Assembly (NCBI GenBank): GCA_030141605.1
Contig: JAQGDQ010000002.1
Location: 2,829,001-2,893,000 of the forward strand
Length of the DNA stretch: 64,000 nucleotides
DNA from: Tubiluchus corallicola
Lineage: Eukaryota > Priapulida > Priapulimorpha > Priapulimorphida > Tubiluchidae
Reading direction: 5' to 3'
Below the pieces are notes generated by a model. That model saw only the letters and a list, made by a program, of their open reading frames with translations. It did no database searches and was not told the origin of the DNA. Of this stretch, positions 1-14,500 are shown in pieces; within the stretch, counting starts at the first letter, position 1, and every line of letters starts with the position of its first letter. The translations under genes were made by a program, and so were the position numbers.

Positions 1-914
1 AGCATCAAGCTGTCTGTGTACTGACCTGTTTACATAGACTAATCCAGACAACTAGGTTGCTAAGGTAAATTGAACCCAGTGCGTATCTGTATCTAAAATC
101 TGTCTACTGCCAGCACAGCAGCCGAAAGATGAAATACATTGTTTGGGAATAATTTTTAAGCAAAGTGATTTGAATAACGAATTTATTGTTAAACGAGCTT
201 ATGCAAAAAAAAGCCCAAGTAGGTGTACAAAATTTGTTTAAGTAATTTTGAATCATGTTTGCTGTACTTTTTTCAAACACACACCAATACATTAACCAAA
301 CATAGTGGCTTTAAACGTGAAATTTGCATGTTGATAAAAAATGGATCACTAATTTATAAGGTATTGTAATATTTAAAATATGTATAAGGAAAAGTTATGT
401 AAATGCCTTTATACCACATGTATGCATACGCACAACATTTAGATCAGATTTGGCTGTTAGTCAAATGTATTAGGATTGGCATTTTGGATGCGGTTTTCAA
501 AATTCGGTTAGAATTGGATTGGCATGCTCACGAATTTATTCGGAATTGGATTGGCAAAAAATTTAAAAATTCAGCAATTGTTCAGATTGGCAAAAAGGAA
601 TTCGGCACAACACTATTTACTGAGTACAGTTAATTAAATTGATTAAAGTAAACAAAATATTCATTAAACAAAAACTATGTAGAATATACAAGTTAACTAT
701 ATAGAAAGGTGCATGCACTTATGAGTGAGAGTTTCTTGTGTTTTATTTAAACACCATGGACAGTATAACTTATGATACTAAGTAGGTATTTTAACTTTGT
801 TATTTCAAATTGTATTTATCATAGAGTTGTCTAAAATATAAAATCAATGTAAAAGGTGAGCTGCTGTGCCTCATTTTTAGCACTTTAATTTAATGATTGA
901 GTTGTTTATTGCAG
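1..914. other. FANCM: FANCM intron, no gene seen
   Basis: Intron preceding the first visible exon. Between 470 and 600 the word GATTGGC occurs four times in a degenerate repeat (inverted CCAAT boxes by sequence). Nothing else supported. Confidence 0.6.
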
Positions 915-3900
915 GGCATCGTGGATGGAGAGAAAAGCAACGCACGCGCAAGATCTGAGCTAATGCGAAATGAAGCATTTATAGACATCATGGTTAAATT
1001 GCGTCAGAAGTATGATCAGACTGTTGATGCTGCCATTAGTCCGTCAACAGTGAGATTAGTATTTGTATTTTGTACTTTACAAAGTAGTTGCTGGTCTGCT
1101 ATGATATCTGTTTGTTATCTTCTATGAAATGTCATTAAAGTTTGTTTTTTGAGCAACTTGTGTTTTAAGGCTAAGAAATAACTAATTGATCTTGGCATGT
1201 TCCTAGCAACCAAAAGTATGGATGGTGCCAAGGCTGGTCAGTGATTCGATATGTGTTCAAGGTGGAGGTGATAGTTTCCTGAAGTTAGCAGATTTATGAC
1301 CGACTTGATAAAAGATTTTTATTCTAAATGATACTGATTTGTCTTGCACACATTTTAGATAAGTATAAATGTATAAACAAACTCACATTTATTCGCTAAA
1401 AAATGTATAAACAACTCATGTTCATTTGCCAAGCGCTGCTCAAGAAATCATCATAATTAACGTGGTTTGAATATTTGCAGCATGTACTATTATTTGTATG
1501 ATTGCATTTATTTACCACTTTTATATCTGATTTTGCTTCTCTTGATTTGCATGCATAGCTTTTCTTTTAATGTCATTGGTAAGGTTGTGAACTGTAGCTG
1601 TAACTAAACAATGTTTGTGTTTCTTCTGCAGATCATGCAAGATGCTCAAGCCAAAATATCAACACCTTTTATTTACAGTCATCCAAAGCAAAAAATTTTA
1701 GAAGACATCGTTGTCAAGCACTTTAAGGATCATGCTGAAGGTAAGGAAACATTTGTAAGAAGTAAATTAAGTGTTTTATAGGGTTTGTCAACAACGTGTT
1801 ATAATCACTTAAAGGACAAGAAAAGTGGTACCTGAAGTACATTTCAAAAAAATTTTCTAAAAAAATTATATTACTTTACAGCTGTTTTATGCATAAGTTG
1901 TATCGTACTCACGTTAAAGGGAATTTTTGTTTGTTTTCATTTTAAATATCCCGCAAGACTGTTCCGACAGTGCCATTACATGACTTCACTTAACGCCAAC
2001 GTAAATCAGGAGAAGAAAAGGCAATGTTAGATTATGTCCAAAAAAACTTTCCATGCAAATCTATATTACTTAGCATTTTGCTTACCTGTTGGAAAGCTTA
2101 TGTAACTAGAAATAATAATTTAAAATGTTTGTGCCAATTGGTAAAAAGTTGCTGGCTCACTCTCTAACCAAAAACGTATTTTTAATCTTATTGACAAGAT
2201 ACAGCAATTTAAAATTTTACTTACTCCTTAGTAACATATGTGTTACGAATGCTGTGATTATTTTTCAAACTTCACGCAATGTTATTTAAACGGTTATCAA
2301 ACAACCTAACATCAAAATGGCCGTGCCTAACGGTCATCGCGGGAGTTTAAATTTACGTGTTTTAAACAGCAATACTGCTGATGCAAGCCCTGCATGCAAA
2401 AAGGCAGTATGTAAGTGGTATAAAATTTCAAGACGATTTTTTAAGCTTTATGTAAGTGGAGGGTTTTCTTGTGCTTTAATTAATGCTGATGCCAGATTTT
2501 GTGAATGATTAATTGTAACTTTCCATTTAGAAGTCTAAATAAACAAATTGCATTGGTTTAGTAAATGATAATTAAAAATTTAAGCTTACACAATGGTACC
2601 TAAGGGAATTACATCTTAGCAGAGTGTTAAATTTGATAATGTGAAACCAACCAAATTATTGCAAATAGTAATAATATATGTCATGAACGTTATAGAGTTT
2701 ACCTATAAGGGGTTATATTAGAAACCCTTATGTGTTTATAATATTTCATTGTTTTGAAGTGCACATAATATTAGAAATTTCGTTAAAAAACTTGGGGTCA
2801 ATAATCGTTATTTTGGGGTCAATAATAGTCTTTTTTTTACTTTTTGTTTTGCATGTAGATAGCACACGGATAATGATTTTTTCGCAATACCGAGATAGTG
2901 TGTCAGAGATTGCCAATATGTTGAGCAAGCATGCACCACTGATTCGTGTCATGAGCTTCATTGGGCAATCTGCAGGTGCAGGAAGCCGATCTACAAAAGG
3001 CTTCACGCAAAAAGAACAAATAAAGGTATCATTACCTTCGATGATCAAGTTGACGCTATTAGCTTTTTCCCTATGGTTGTTGCTTAATTGTTACCTTGAT
3101 GTTGTAGATCCATATAAACACAGTTACGTCCGGATTTAAATTAGTCAATTATAGGTAAAATTTTGTATTTTGTTTTAGATTTTTAGAAGCCTATGAATTT
3201 TTAACACGAATAAATCTGTTTGCAGTGTCCCTAACACCAATTCTTTGTTAAGAATGTAATAGCATGCAGTATCTTTTTGCATATTATCTATGCTAGGGCC
3301 AGCTCTCGGCATTCTGTATTATTTGTAGACACGAGACTTTTGATTTGAACTAAAACAAAAATTTCCAACAAGTAGTGATTCAAATTCTATACAATTTCCT
3401 GTGGTGTCTAACAACTTTTGTGTAACTGCACAAACTTTCAACAATTTATTTTTAATGCACCAAGTTTAGCCAACATGGATACTTCATGTCAAATGTAACA
3501 GCATGTCAGGGGGATGCTGAACATCTGAAAGTCATTTTAACACAAGCGGCTGATTTATTTTTGATAAAAAGTTACACAAGCTTTTTTATTTTTCATAAAT
3601 GACCTTTTTGCTGCATGTAGGTTGTGAAAGAATTTCGTCAGGGTGGCTACAATACTTTAGTAGCTACGTGTGTGGGCGAGGAAGGTTTGGACATTGGTGA
3701 TGTGGATCTCATTGTGTGCTATGATTCACAGAAGAGCCCCATTCGGTTGGTTCAGAGAATGGGCCGTACTGGACGGAAACGACAAGGCAGAATTGTTGTT
3801 CTAGTTACTGAGGGTAAAGAGGAAAAGGTAGCTGTCACCACGTCAGTTTACTCATGTAGCTCCGGGGCTGGAAAATCTTACCAGACTGACGGACGTAGTA

Positions 3901-5546
3901 CGCTGGACACTTCTTCTTGCAGAGGGACACCATTTTTTTAGTATCTTTTCTCAAAATTTTAATAGCAAATGCTTCAATTTTTTCCATTATTTTTGCATGC
4001 CTACATATGCTGGAATTTGTCACTATGTATTGCCGCTATTGCTTCACACTCAAAAACTTGGCAGAGGCAGGTATAATATATGTGTATAATAATTATGCAG
4101 TAGCTGTAACTGAATTATTATAGTAATGATCTCGTTCAACAATAAATAAGTGGCTTACTGCTATAAGGATAAGGTATGTTGATTGTTGCAGCATCCCAGT
4201 TAACCGTCCAAGCCTCACCAATGGTCAGTGTTAAAATTCACTTCATAATAAGTGTTATCTCGCTGACTCATTGTGTTGTTGTTGGCTTCAAATTATACTA
4301 TTATAGTTACTGTAGCAACTGGTTTTGCCACATGGTTGCCAACCAGTACAAGTCATGTGCTGTTATATTAAAAACTTTACTGCATAATTACTTTTTGGCA
4401 CTCAAAAGAACTTTCTTCAGTAGTTAAGCAACATCATACATAAGAAGTGCCTAGATGGGAGAGATATTTTCCAGATTATGAAGTTGTGTCCTACTAAAGC
4501 GATAGAACCTGTGTTCTAAACAAAATAAAGGGCTCCTTTCTTAGTGTAGTTCTGAGAAATCTTGTGGAACAGTATTTAAGATACGGAAAATTCTCTTCCT
4601 GAGCATCACAGTTATAAATCACTTAACTCCCACATGTTCTTGGTGGGTATATAAACTACTAATTAATACTCTGTTTAGTGTTTAACAATAATTGAAATAA
4701 TATTTGAAGTTAGGAACTGTATTAGTAACTGGAATACATGTAAGTGGTGAAATTTTTTTTTTAATAAAACTGACTTTTTAGAAGTTCAACTTTTTGAATA
4801 TTCATAGGGCTCTGTGGCCCTTTGCAGCAACACCCCCACAACCATCTCAATACTAGATACTTCTATAAAGATCTCGTGGCTTCATCCATCACCGTGACGC
4901 TAGGACATTGTAAGATGTTCCGCCTCTGGTAGCTATATACAGTTTTTTAATTTATTTATGTTATTTATACAGCTTAGAATTTGTTTCAGGCCTTCTGGCA
5001 CAAAAGGGTGACATAATAAAAAATGTTAGAACTTCAAATAAATTTTTGTGTTACTTGAAGGCAGTGAAAACTTTTGTTTAGTTATGTACTGTACATAACA
5101 TTCTGTGTTGGTTAAGTGTTGGTGTTCCATTTATTTTTGTACCTTTTGAAAGACATTTGTATTTGATGTGACAGGAATTCTTTGTGTAAAATGTGATGCC
5201 ATGTCTGGTGACAAACTATTTTAAAGTGAGTGGCTGCTCTAAATCCACTGTAAAATAACATTGGTCACTCACTAAGAGTTGTTTGATATCATATGTATCT
5301 GTTCATTTCAGATGTATTGTACTAGCCAGTACAACAAGCGTAGCATACACAAGGCTCTTGCTATGCAGGGCAAGTCGAGCAAGCTGAGACTGTATCCTCA
5401 CAATCCGCGAATGATCCCCCGTGGTCTAAATCCTAGCGTACATAAGATGCCAATGACCATTGGCCAGTATCAAACCTCTAAAAAAACAGCTTACAAAAAA
5501 GGGAAAATATCAGAGAGAAGTAAAGAAGATGCCTTTTACAGAGCAG
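915..5546 (+). CDS. FANCM: FANCM exons for the helicase C-terminal lobe
   Basis: Five exons encode the second RecA-like lobe of the SF2 (Hef/FANCM type) motor. The first ([10 protein letters not shown]) corresponds to the stretch that precedes the lobe. The second has the family signature [16 protein letters not shown]. The third holds [14 protein letters not shown] (motif IV region) and KGFTQKEQ. The fourth holds motif V ([11 protein letters not shown]) and motif VI ([13 protein letters not shown]), whose arginines act in ATP hydrolysis. The fifth begins just after an EEK joint, contains NKRSIHKAL and ends in phase 1 (G/GT), completed by the exon at 19276. Motor residues expected in this lobe are all present, so the translocase looks functional. 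The introns here are about 0.6 to 1.5 kb; I see no other gene in them. Confidence 0.95.
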
Positions 5547-8500
5547 GTACGTTATGTATGTTTTGTGATGAACAAATGTGTGTAAGTCACCTCATTATGA
5601 CCTGCAAGCTTGATTGTCCTAATACAAATTTTGGTTATTTTCTTAATACATATCAGATTAGAAGAAAATAAGGTGTTTTTGTAGATCTCATTACGTGAAA
5701 TTAAGGTAGTACTTTTGGCGAATCTTATTTGTAAAAACATTCGTCCCAGTTTGGCCAGACTGCATCTCTTATCCTGTCAACATAGTCTTTCACATTTCGA
5801 CAGTCGCCATACAGAAACGGCATATTGAAAGTTGATAGAGCAATATAGCACACCTGCAAGGTGTGCAAACATCCAGCAGTCAACCTGAAACATCATAGTT
5901 TCACATGCGGTAAATTAATTTGCTTGTGTATGAACTAACCGAGCCAAGTGACTTGGATTGTTATCCGTTACAAACTTATGCTTTTTCTGCTAAAAAAAGC
6001 ATCTATTTACGTCATAATTAACGATAGGTATTACTTGCAAAGTTGATTTAAAGGAATGTAGTAACTACTTCAGCAGTTTTATTTCTTTGAATGTAGATAA
6101 TTTTGGCACAATTTGAGGATTTATATTATGCTTGCTTTGGTAATCAATTCCAATGTGAATACCTAAGTTTTTTACTGCGTCTTAACCAAACCATAATTAA
6201 ATTTTTGTCTTACCTTCATCAGTGTATCTCCCATTAGGAATATCTTCTCGCCAAGATAGTTTGAAACTGCTTTTATGTTAGATGCTCCTATATCAATTAT
6301 TTCTTGTGCCATGTGCATAGATCCTGTGGGTAATCTTAAAAAGTGGACATGCAGACAGGAGCTAATGAATTATTTGACTACACTTAACTAAGCTTTAATA
6401 CTACATTGTAATTATAAAATGAACACCTGTTTCATAGATGTTAGCCGATATCCCGTATTATCCTGCCCGATTGATAATTACATTTAGGCCTCATGTAGTT
6501 TTCATATTTAACAGTATAAATAGAAATGTTTTAAGTAGCAGGGCAGTTAAAGTAAATCTTATCAATGGATAAAACACACAGTTAATGGAAGTAAATAAAA
6601 AAATTTTACCAGAAAAAGTAATTATCCATCATTTCTTGGAAAGCAACTGATACTCCCCTCTGCTCAGCTGTGAGCCCCTTCTCGAGGTCTCTCTTAAAGT
6701 ACTTTGACAGCATCTTGATGATCATGCTGGAATCAGCATAATGTTCACCATTTAGCTCTATCCAAGGTATTTGCTTCTTCTTTGAAGTCTGTAGTTTACT
6801 GATGTACTGCAAAAATTGATTTACTGTTGATAATAATATGGATGAGTTTAATATACTTTGTTCATCAGAAGGCTTGAGTAATTCAGGAAATGAATAATTT
6901 ATTTTGTGTTCTAGTTTTATACTATGATTTTTTACTATTTTTTGATCTCGCACAGTCTCACAGTTACCTATATCCCAAATTTTTAGATCCTGGTATATAA
7001 ATAGCATATATAACATTGCCATTTAAAACAGTCTGCCACGTTCACCTCCACATTTCCACATATCAAGGATAGGCATGAGTTCAGTCAGCTGTACAGCTGT
7101 ACTAGTGTTTCTTAAAGATACAATTCCTTGCCATCTGTCCAAGTCATCTTTTTTTCCACTCTCTGTCAATGCTAAAGTCTGGTTGCATCCTGTATTGCCA
7201 TGAAATGCTAATAGAGCTGATGCTTTTTCAGGACACGTGGCATTCACAATTATCCTGTGGCATAAAATATGGCTTTTATAAGCTGGCAAGAGCTATCCTT
7301 TTCCATCTGTACTAGAGCTATACTAGTCATATTGGTACTACCCTAAATCCTTGATCATTTTGCATAATATGGATACTGGAATCATCATCCTGTTTAACTG
7401 AAACCATGTAATGTGGCTAATATGTATTACATAAGCAGCTATTTAGGTGATGTCATAATATTTCTGAGCATCAAGTATGGATTCATTGACATTGGAAGCC
7501 TATATTCAGACTCCAAAATCGTCATCTTATCTGGTTTAACTGCTAAGGTGCTGCTTTCAAAAACTAGCAATAGTCATTGATATTGTTGGCCATCTTGAAA
7601 ATGGATGATTTTTGCTCACATCCAAAATTAATCACCTTGATTGGTTGTAGCAATGCGTAAAGTTTTATAACTTTTAGGCGAAATGCTTAAGTTTTTTCCC
7701 CATTCTGAATACCTCATGTAGGGATCCCGGCTGCTTTTGTGTATATTAGACGTTTAACTCGCTTTGCATTCTCTTTGTGGTTTAGTAACAGTGTCTCACA
7801 TTCACCAAAATCGAATTGATAAAAGTAATTTGCTGTTTGTTGTTATAATAAATCTTTTGGTGAAACAGCTAAATAAATGCATGAATGGAGTGATTTTACT
7901 CTGTGTGTTCTCCGTTTTGAAAGCAGCAACCATTTTTGTAATCAAAGTAACAAAAATGGATTCCCCGGGTGTAACTAGCCTAGAATAGATGCCTTAATCG
8001 CCTCTTAATGTTACTTTTCTGAGCATTTATTTTGATTTATATTGCTTGTGCAAAAATTTAGTGGCCACTTTGTTTTTTGCATTTTTTACCCTTTTCTGCT
8101 AATTTTCCCAGAAACAGTTTTCTCGCATATAACTGGCTACGTTGCCCACTTTTAGAAAATTTTCTGAAAATTTGCCTAATCTATATGCATTATAAGGCAG
8201 TTTGATTCTCGACCTTGAGTCCACGTTACTTTAGCACTTCTTTAAAGGAGTAGAAATTAATTGCAATTTATCATCGTCATGGCACATATACAACATCAGT
8301 TAGATTAGTTCCATATTTGAAATAGACAGTAAAATTCCAAGACTTTTTTACTAGCTATAATTTGTAGTTGAATAATTATAACCACATTTACATTGTTGTA
8401 CAAGTCAGAAATTTCATAACTTATTATGGATCTTCATAATAAGCTGCCACAGCTTAGGCTGTATGTGCAGTGATTGTAAACACTAATCACAATCTAGCAT

Positions 8501-11500
8501 TCATTTTGTTTTCAATGTTTTAAATGCGTGGAGTAAGGTACTATATTATTACATGATCATTGTTGACGGTGTCTCATTTTACTTCAGCAACAGGCAAACA
8601 AAAACACAATTGAAGTAATGTATTTAATGTTTTTTGACATAACACATTCATAACATGACATGACATTTACAATTGATTGGGTGTTGTTAGTGTCCCAAGA
8701 GCCTCAGCAAATCAGTTATTTGCGAAATAGTTCATTCCAATCTGGCCACAATTTATCTTTCAACCTGTCTACATATTTCTTTACATTTTCACACTCTCTG
8801 AAGAGTAATAATTTATGCGGAAAGTCGAGTGGACAGTATAACACTTGTGCAAGGTGCCCAAACATCCAGCAGTCAACCTATAAAGTTCAAAAAATTAGCA
8901 CAATGGCATCTATGTAAAACGAATTACATTTTTTCTGTTTGCTTGATGGCAGATTTTTACCTGGATTTTTTTGGAATTCCTCAAGATGAAAAACCACAAA
9001 AGTTCTTCATTTTGCATTAGTACTGTGATAAATTTTAGTGAAGGGCTGAAATTAGGTTGACAAATTGAACGTGACAATAATACTAACAATAATAAACATA
9101 CATAGTTACAATATTGTGTACTGTGATGTAATCAGGTATATTTATTTTAGTAAGTACTGTATTTGGATGTTTTATTAAAGTTGCTAATTTTGATTTAAAA
9201 ATGCGACCCAGTGAAAATTTTACCATGCTTGGTTCATCTCCCATGAGGAATTTCTTTGTGCCCAGAAAGTTGGAAATGGCTTGTATGTCCTCGTTTCCAA
9301 TTTGCTCGATTTCTTCTGCAGTGTGACGCCCAATACCCTTTGCATACAGTCGTTTGATCTTAAAAGGTGACAAGATAGTATATTTGTTTTTAAAATTTTT
9401 ATCATAATGTAAAGCACAGTGTTATAGTGTAATGCAGTAGCTTTAATTCAAACTTCATAAGATTTGCTTCTGGGGTTGATTTAATAATATACAAGGCTAC
9501 ACATTGCCAATTCCTGAAAAGGCTATGAAAAATCTCATTGCAATTGGGTTAGGCTTTTCTGAACCAACCTAGAGGTCATGTCATGTTTATACAGTTCTCT
9601 AAATACAGGAATATTTCTTGTGGAACCAAAAGTGCTCATTGTTTTATAAAGATGTAATCAATTTAATTTTGAAACTTCTGTGTAATGTTTTGAAATACAA
9701 CTAATTATTGTTAAACTTATTTCATCAGGATTTCTGAGAAGTTATGCATGAGAAAACTGTCAGTCCAAATGGCTAAACTCTATTAATGGTGAATTCTAAC
9801 AACAAATCTCTGGTTGTTTATTGTGAATGCTGTTATCTCATAATTGTCACATCGCTAATGTCAACAGTAAATTCATTTCAATGTGTGTATAATGCGTGCT
9901 TTTTTACACATTTGGTAGGTAGTAGACACTGCTGTGCAACATTGTGCCCATTGCAGCTTTGACATTCTCTTTTCAGTTAGCCTATTAAATAATTTCAGAT
10001 TAAAATTAGTATTTTGCAGACACATGCTCTTTTCCATTATGTTCTCCAAAAAAAGGTTGGCAAGTTTCATTTTGTTAAATTATGCAAAGAGCTCGTTTTT
10101 TTAATGTAAAAAAAGTGGAAAATTTGATGTACCACTTTTTTGGAGTGCCGTACAAGGATGAACCACCATATTAAACTCAGTGGAAAAGAAATTCCATTCG
10201 TCAGCATCTTGATGTATTCCTTGTTGTTTGTCACCTGACGATAGTAGACGAACGTCCTTAAAAGAAAATGAATTAATTGGTTTCAACATTTATTTATATT
10301 TATTTCCCCTCCCATCACTGCCAATATGCCATTCAGTTTGCAGTCGCAGCTGAATGAAAAGCCTTCTAGCCATTGGCTGTTGTTTGTACTTTACTATCCA
10401 AATTAGCAGTTCAATCTGACCCTCACAGCATACTGAAAGTACATAAACTACTATGAAAATTGAGCCTATGTATACATTATATTAATTTTACACTGCAGTG
10501 CAGGTTGAACACCAAGATAGTTATTTCGTAAGTAAATGATTTTAGTTAAAAAATAACATTTAAGTTATTCAAACCCAACATACCCAACAAATTGATTGTC
10601 CACCATCTCCTGGAATGCCACTGATACTCCCTGCTGTTCTGCTGTGAGATGCTTCTCTGTGCCTGTATTGAAATGTTTGCACAACATCTTAATAATAAAT
10701 GTTGAATCGGCGTATTGGTTGCCATTTAGCTCTATCCATGGTATTTGTTTTTTACTGGATGGCTGCATTGTACTTACAAACTGTAAAGTAATGACACTTG
10801 TTATGTTACAATGTGCCACTGCTTCACTAAAAAATAAATAACTGTTTCAGTTATTGACTGCCTATATAACTTATGCTAGAATGTCTTTTAGAGGATCCAC
10901 CAAACTTACATATTGATAGACATAGATTTGAGTATATTTCAAATAAAGCAAAAAAGCAATGGAAGTGTATTGCTGTTATTCAAAATTTGTTTAATATTTA
11001 CCTTGTACTTTATGTTTGCCATGCGCAAGAACGTCTCCAGTTTTAGAGTAAAAGGTGAGAGCTGGAAAATTCTGCAATTTTGTCTGGCTCGTGGAAATCC
11101 ATAGACATAGACGACATTATGTTCATAGTTGACAGTGAAAAGTGGATTGTGTGTGGATGATTTGCGGCTTTGATAACGCTTGATGATTCCGCCAATCAGG
11201 ATCAGCCCTGTGGCACTTAATGTGATGGTTTTTCGATCCAAACTTAAGAACATGTTTCTACACCATTGAATGACTGTTTCCATTGTTGCTATTTTTTAGC
11301 AGGAATTAAATTTGGGCTGATTTCTGTTGTAACTAATAAAAGATGAGATAAGATAAGTATTACTTGATTTTCCTGCTTTTGACAAACAAAAACTTATTTT
11401 TCAAGTCAAAAATGAATGCAAATTCCCAAGGTTCTTTCAATAATTGTAAGTAATTTACACAATCAAAATTTTAAAATTTCTGAAATACTGATGTATCACA

Positions 11501-14500
11501 CACACAGTCGCTTAGAATATTAGTGAAATTTTTGTAGTAGTGAAATTATTATCATCAGTTTTTTACTTAATTATATATTGCCCAACGTTATAATCTAAGC
11601 TACGTAAAAAACAACTTGCTGTATCTTCATATTATCACATTATTCATGTTAAATTTTTGATAGGAATTTCAAATTTCACTTGAGCACGTTTTTTGCAATT
11701 CAAAGCAATTTGCGCTAAACTTTTTTTCTCAGACATGTTACAGTTGAAGATACTAGTACTACAAATTACAGAAACAAATTATGTTAAATTTTAGCATGTC
11801 ATATCTGATTACTAGCTTGACTCAAGTAACAACTAAAGTAAAGTACCTTGACTTGATCCCAGTCCTTGAATCGTGTGGCAGACTTATTAAAACTTAGAAA
11901 TTCATTAAGGAAAAATTACAGGTGCTTTTACATTCAGCTGGTTTTACACCAACCTCTGCAAAAATTTATTTTAGGAACTTCCAGAAAATACTAACAAATT
12001 ATGAAAGTTAATTACATGTATAACAAAGATGTATTTCGTAAGGCTTGTTACTTTAACGTAACATTTAGTTATATAATGTAAAATTCATCACGTTAGACAA
12101 CTAACTTGTCTTACTCTAGTCGAGCAGGTATATTGATATTAAGGTAAATTAGGTTATATAATCAAGGTAATCGTAGGCTTGATCAATATGACAGTGCATG
12201 AACCGCATTGTAACTTTATAAAGAATTACTAGCTTTAAGAAAGTTATAGCTTGTTTAAGAAAAAGTTGCAGCTGCTATACACTCACCTGTATTTACACCA
12301 ACCTTTGCAAAAACACTCTAGAGAACTTCCAGAAAATATTAACCAAATTATGAAAGTTAATTGTAACAAACGAAGTTATATTTTGTAAGGCTTGTTACTT
12401 CTCTATAACATTTTATTATAGAGTGTAAAATTTAACATCACAGAATGTTATAACGTATTGCAAGTCAAACAGGTGTACTGATATCAAGGTAGATTTTTCG
12501 ATAATTATCAAGATGATCTTAGGAATGCACTGCGCTAAGTAAAGTCTGTAAGATTTTATTTTGCTAAAAAAATAATAAAATACATTAGGTATTTACTTTA
12601 AGATGAATTTCCTTATCACTAAATGACCTTAGTGCCTTGCCAATTGCCTGCACTTTAAATAATGCTTTATTACAGTAGCCATTTGTGATTACGCAGTTTT
12701 AGTAAGTTGTCAAAATAGTGATTGCCTGTATTTTGCTAGTACATAAACATTTACATATAAAATACTACTTTTACCAAGGCATTATCTTGAGTGTATGAAA
12801 AGCCTCATTGTGCCAGTCAGACTTAGATAAAATAAATTTGCCTTCGACTTGAGTTTCACATTGGTCTTAATATGGCTTTTAGGCTTTCAGCATTTTCTAT
12901 ATTAAGACATTAGATATTATGAAATAAAGTATAAAGTTGTTGTATAAAAGCAAATTAATAGCAATTGGTTTCTCCATCTAATAACTTTTGTCTTTATTTA
13001 CAAATTATTGAAATTTATAGTGCCCTGTTTTATGTGGTCTACCAAAATACATTAGTTTCTCGATTACCAAATTGCTGTTTTATCTTTTTAAGGTATTGGG
13101 TCACATTACTACATCCTAATAAATAAACAGCTATTTTTGGAATAGCTCATCCCACTCTGGCCAGAATTTATTTCTTATCCTGTCTATGTATTCCTTTATA
13201 TTCTGACACTCTCCATAGAGTAATGGCTTGTATGGAAAGTTGATAGGACAATACAGCACTTGTGTGAGATGCCCAAACATCCAACAATCAACCTGCAAAA
13301 TGTAATAAAAAGTTACATACAGTATTGCATATATTTCTAGGCTAATTGTCATCCAAAATAAATGCAAAATTGAAAAGGCATTTTTCCAATAAAATTATGG
13401 CTGCATATGCATCTATTAGCTCCATAGAGCAAAATGAGGTGCAATACAAAATCTTACCATGCTCGGTTCCTCACCCATGAGGAATTGTTTTGTGCCAAGA
13501 AAGTTTGAGATAGCTTGTATCTGTTCTGCTCCTATCTGTGCAATATCTTCTGCAGTATGACGACCAATTCCATGTGCATACAATTTTGTATTAACCTTAA
13601 GAAATATTGCTTGCATAAATTTGCCATTTACAAAATTTGTAAACTTATACATTAAGTTCTGCTTTTAGGACTTTGAAAAAGTTTCAGCAACTTACAACTT
13701 TTTGGATACGGTTGGTCATAATGAATCGAGGTAACACATTCATGAGAAATGGTGGCTGGTCATTGAAAAGTCCACTTAAAAGCATCTCTAAGAATTTGTT
13801 GATTTCTGTCACATAGCGATAGTGGATATACGTCCTAAAACAAGTAAAAACTAAAACGAATTTGTCGAATGTTGAGATACCTTGGGCCGTATTTTGCCTT
13901 AAGCTGAATAAAGCATGCCTTCAGACTCAAAGTTACAGTTAATTGTTTTAAGAAAAGTTTTTTTAATTAAAAAACCTAATTATATTAAATTTGAAGTTTA
14001 AATAAATGTATTACTATAATTTAATACGTAATACACACACATATTTAAAGCGTTCTGTAAAACATGTGAAACTGTCTGAAAATTTGTGAAAACGTGCTGG
14101 GGTGCTTCAAATAACTTTATACTGCAACATGTTGTTTATACCAAACGAAGTAATTGTCCATCATCTCTTGGAATGCCACTGATACGCCTCGTTGGTCTGT
14201 TGTCAGGTGTTTCTCTGTGTCAATTTGGAAGTAGTTGGACAACATCTTGACAATAAATGTTGAATCAGCATACGGTTTGCCATTCAGTTCTATCCATGGC
14301 ATTTGTTTCTTACTTGATGGCTGCATTGTACTGACATACTGGAAAATTTATACTAAAATGCACATTTAAAATTACGAAATTAACGTATATTGTGCCAAAA
14401 GTTTCTCATTAAATATCCATTTCATTGGCATGTGTTAAGAAAATGAAAGTAAAGAAAACTAGCGTTTTTTTCTAACAAATTCTTCTTACCTCGTATTTTA

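Noticed and set aside
2317-2508. Open frame [13 protein letters not shown] in a FANCM intron
   Set aside because: No homology, not needed by the FANCM frame, and the flanking exons join without it.
915-5546. Alternative identity as another SF2 helicase (RIG-I/Dicer type)
   Set aside because: The [17 protein letters not shown] block, MHF-region motifs and ERCC4/HhH tail together are specific to FANCM.
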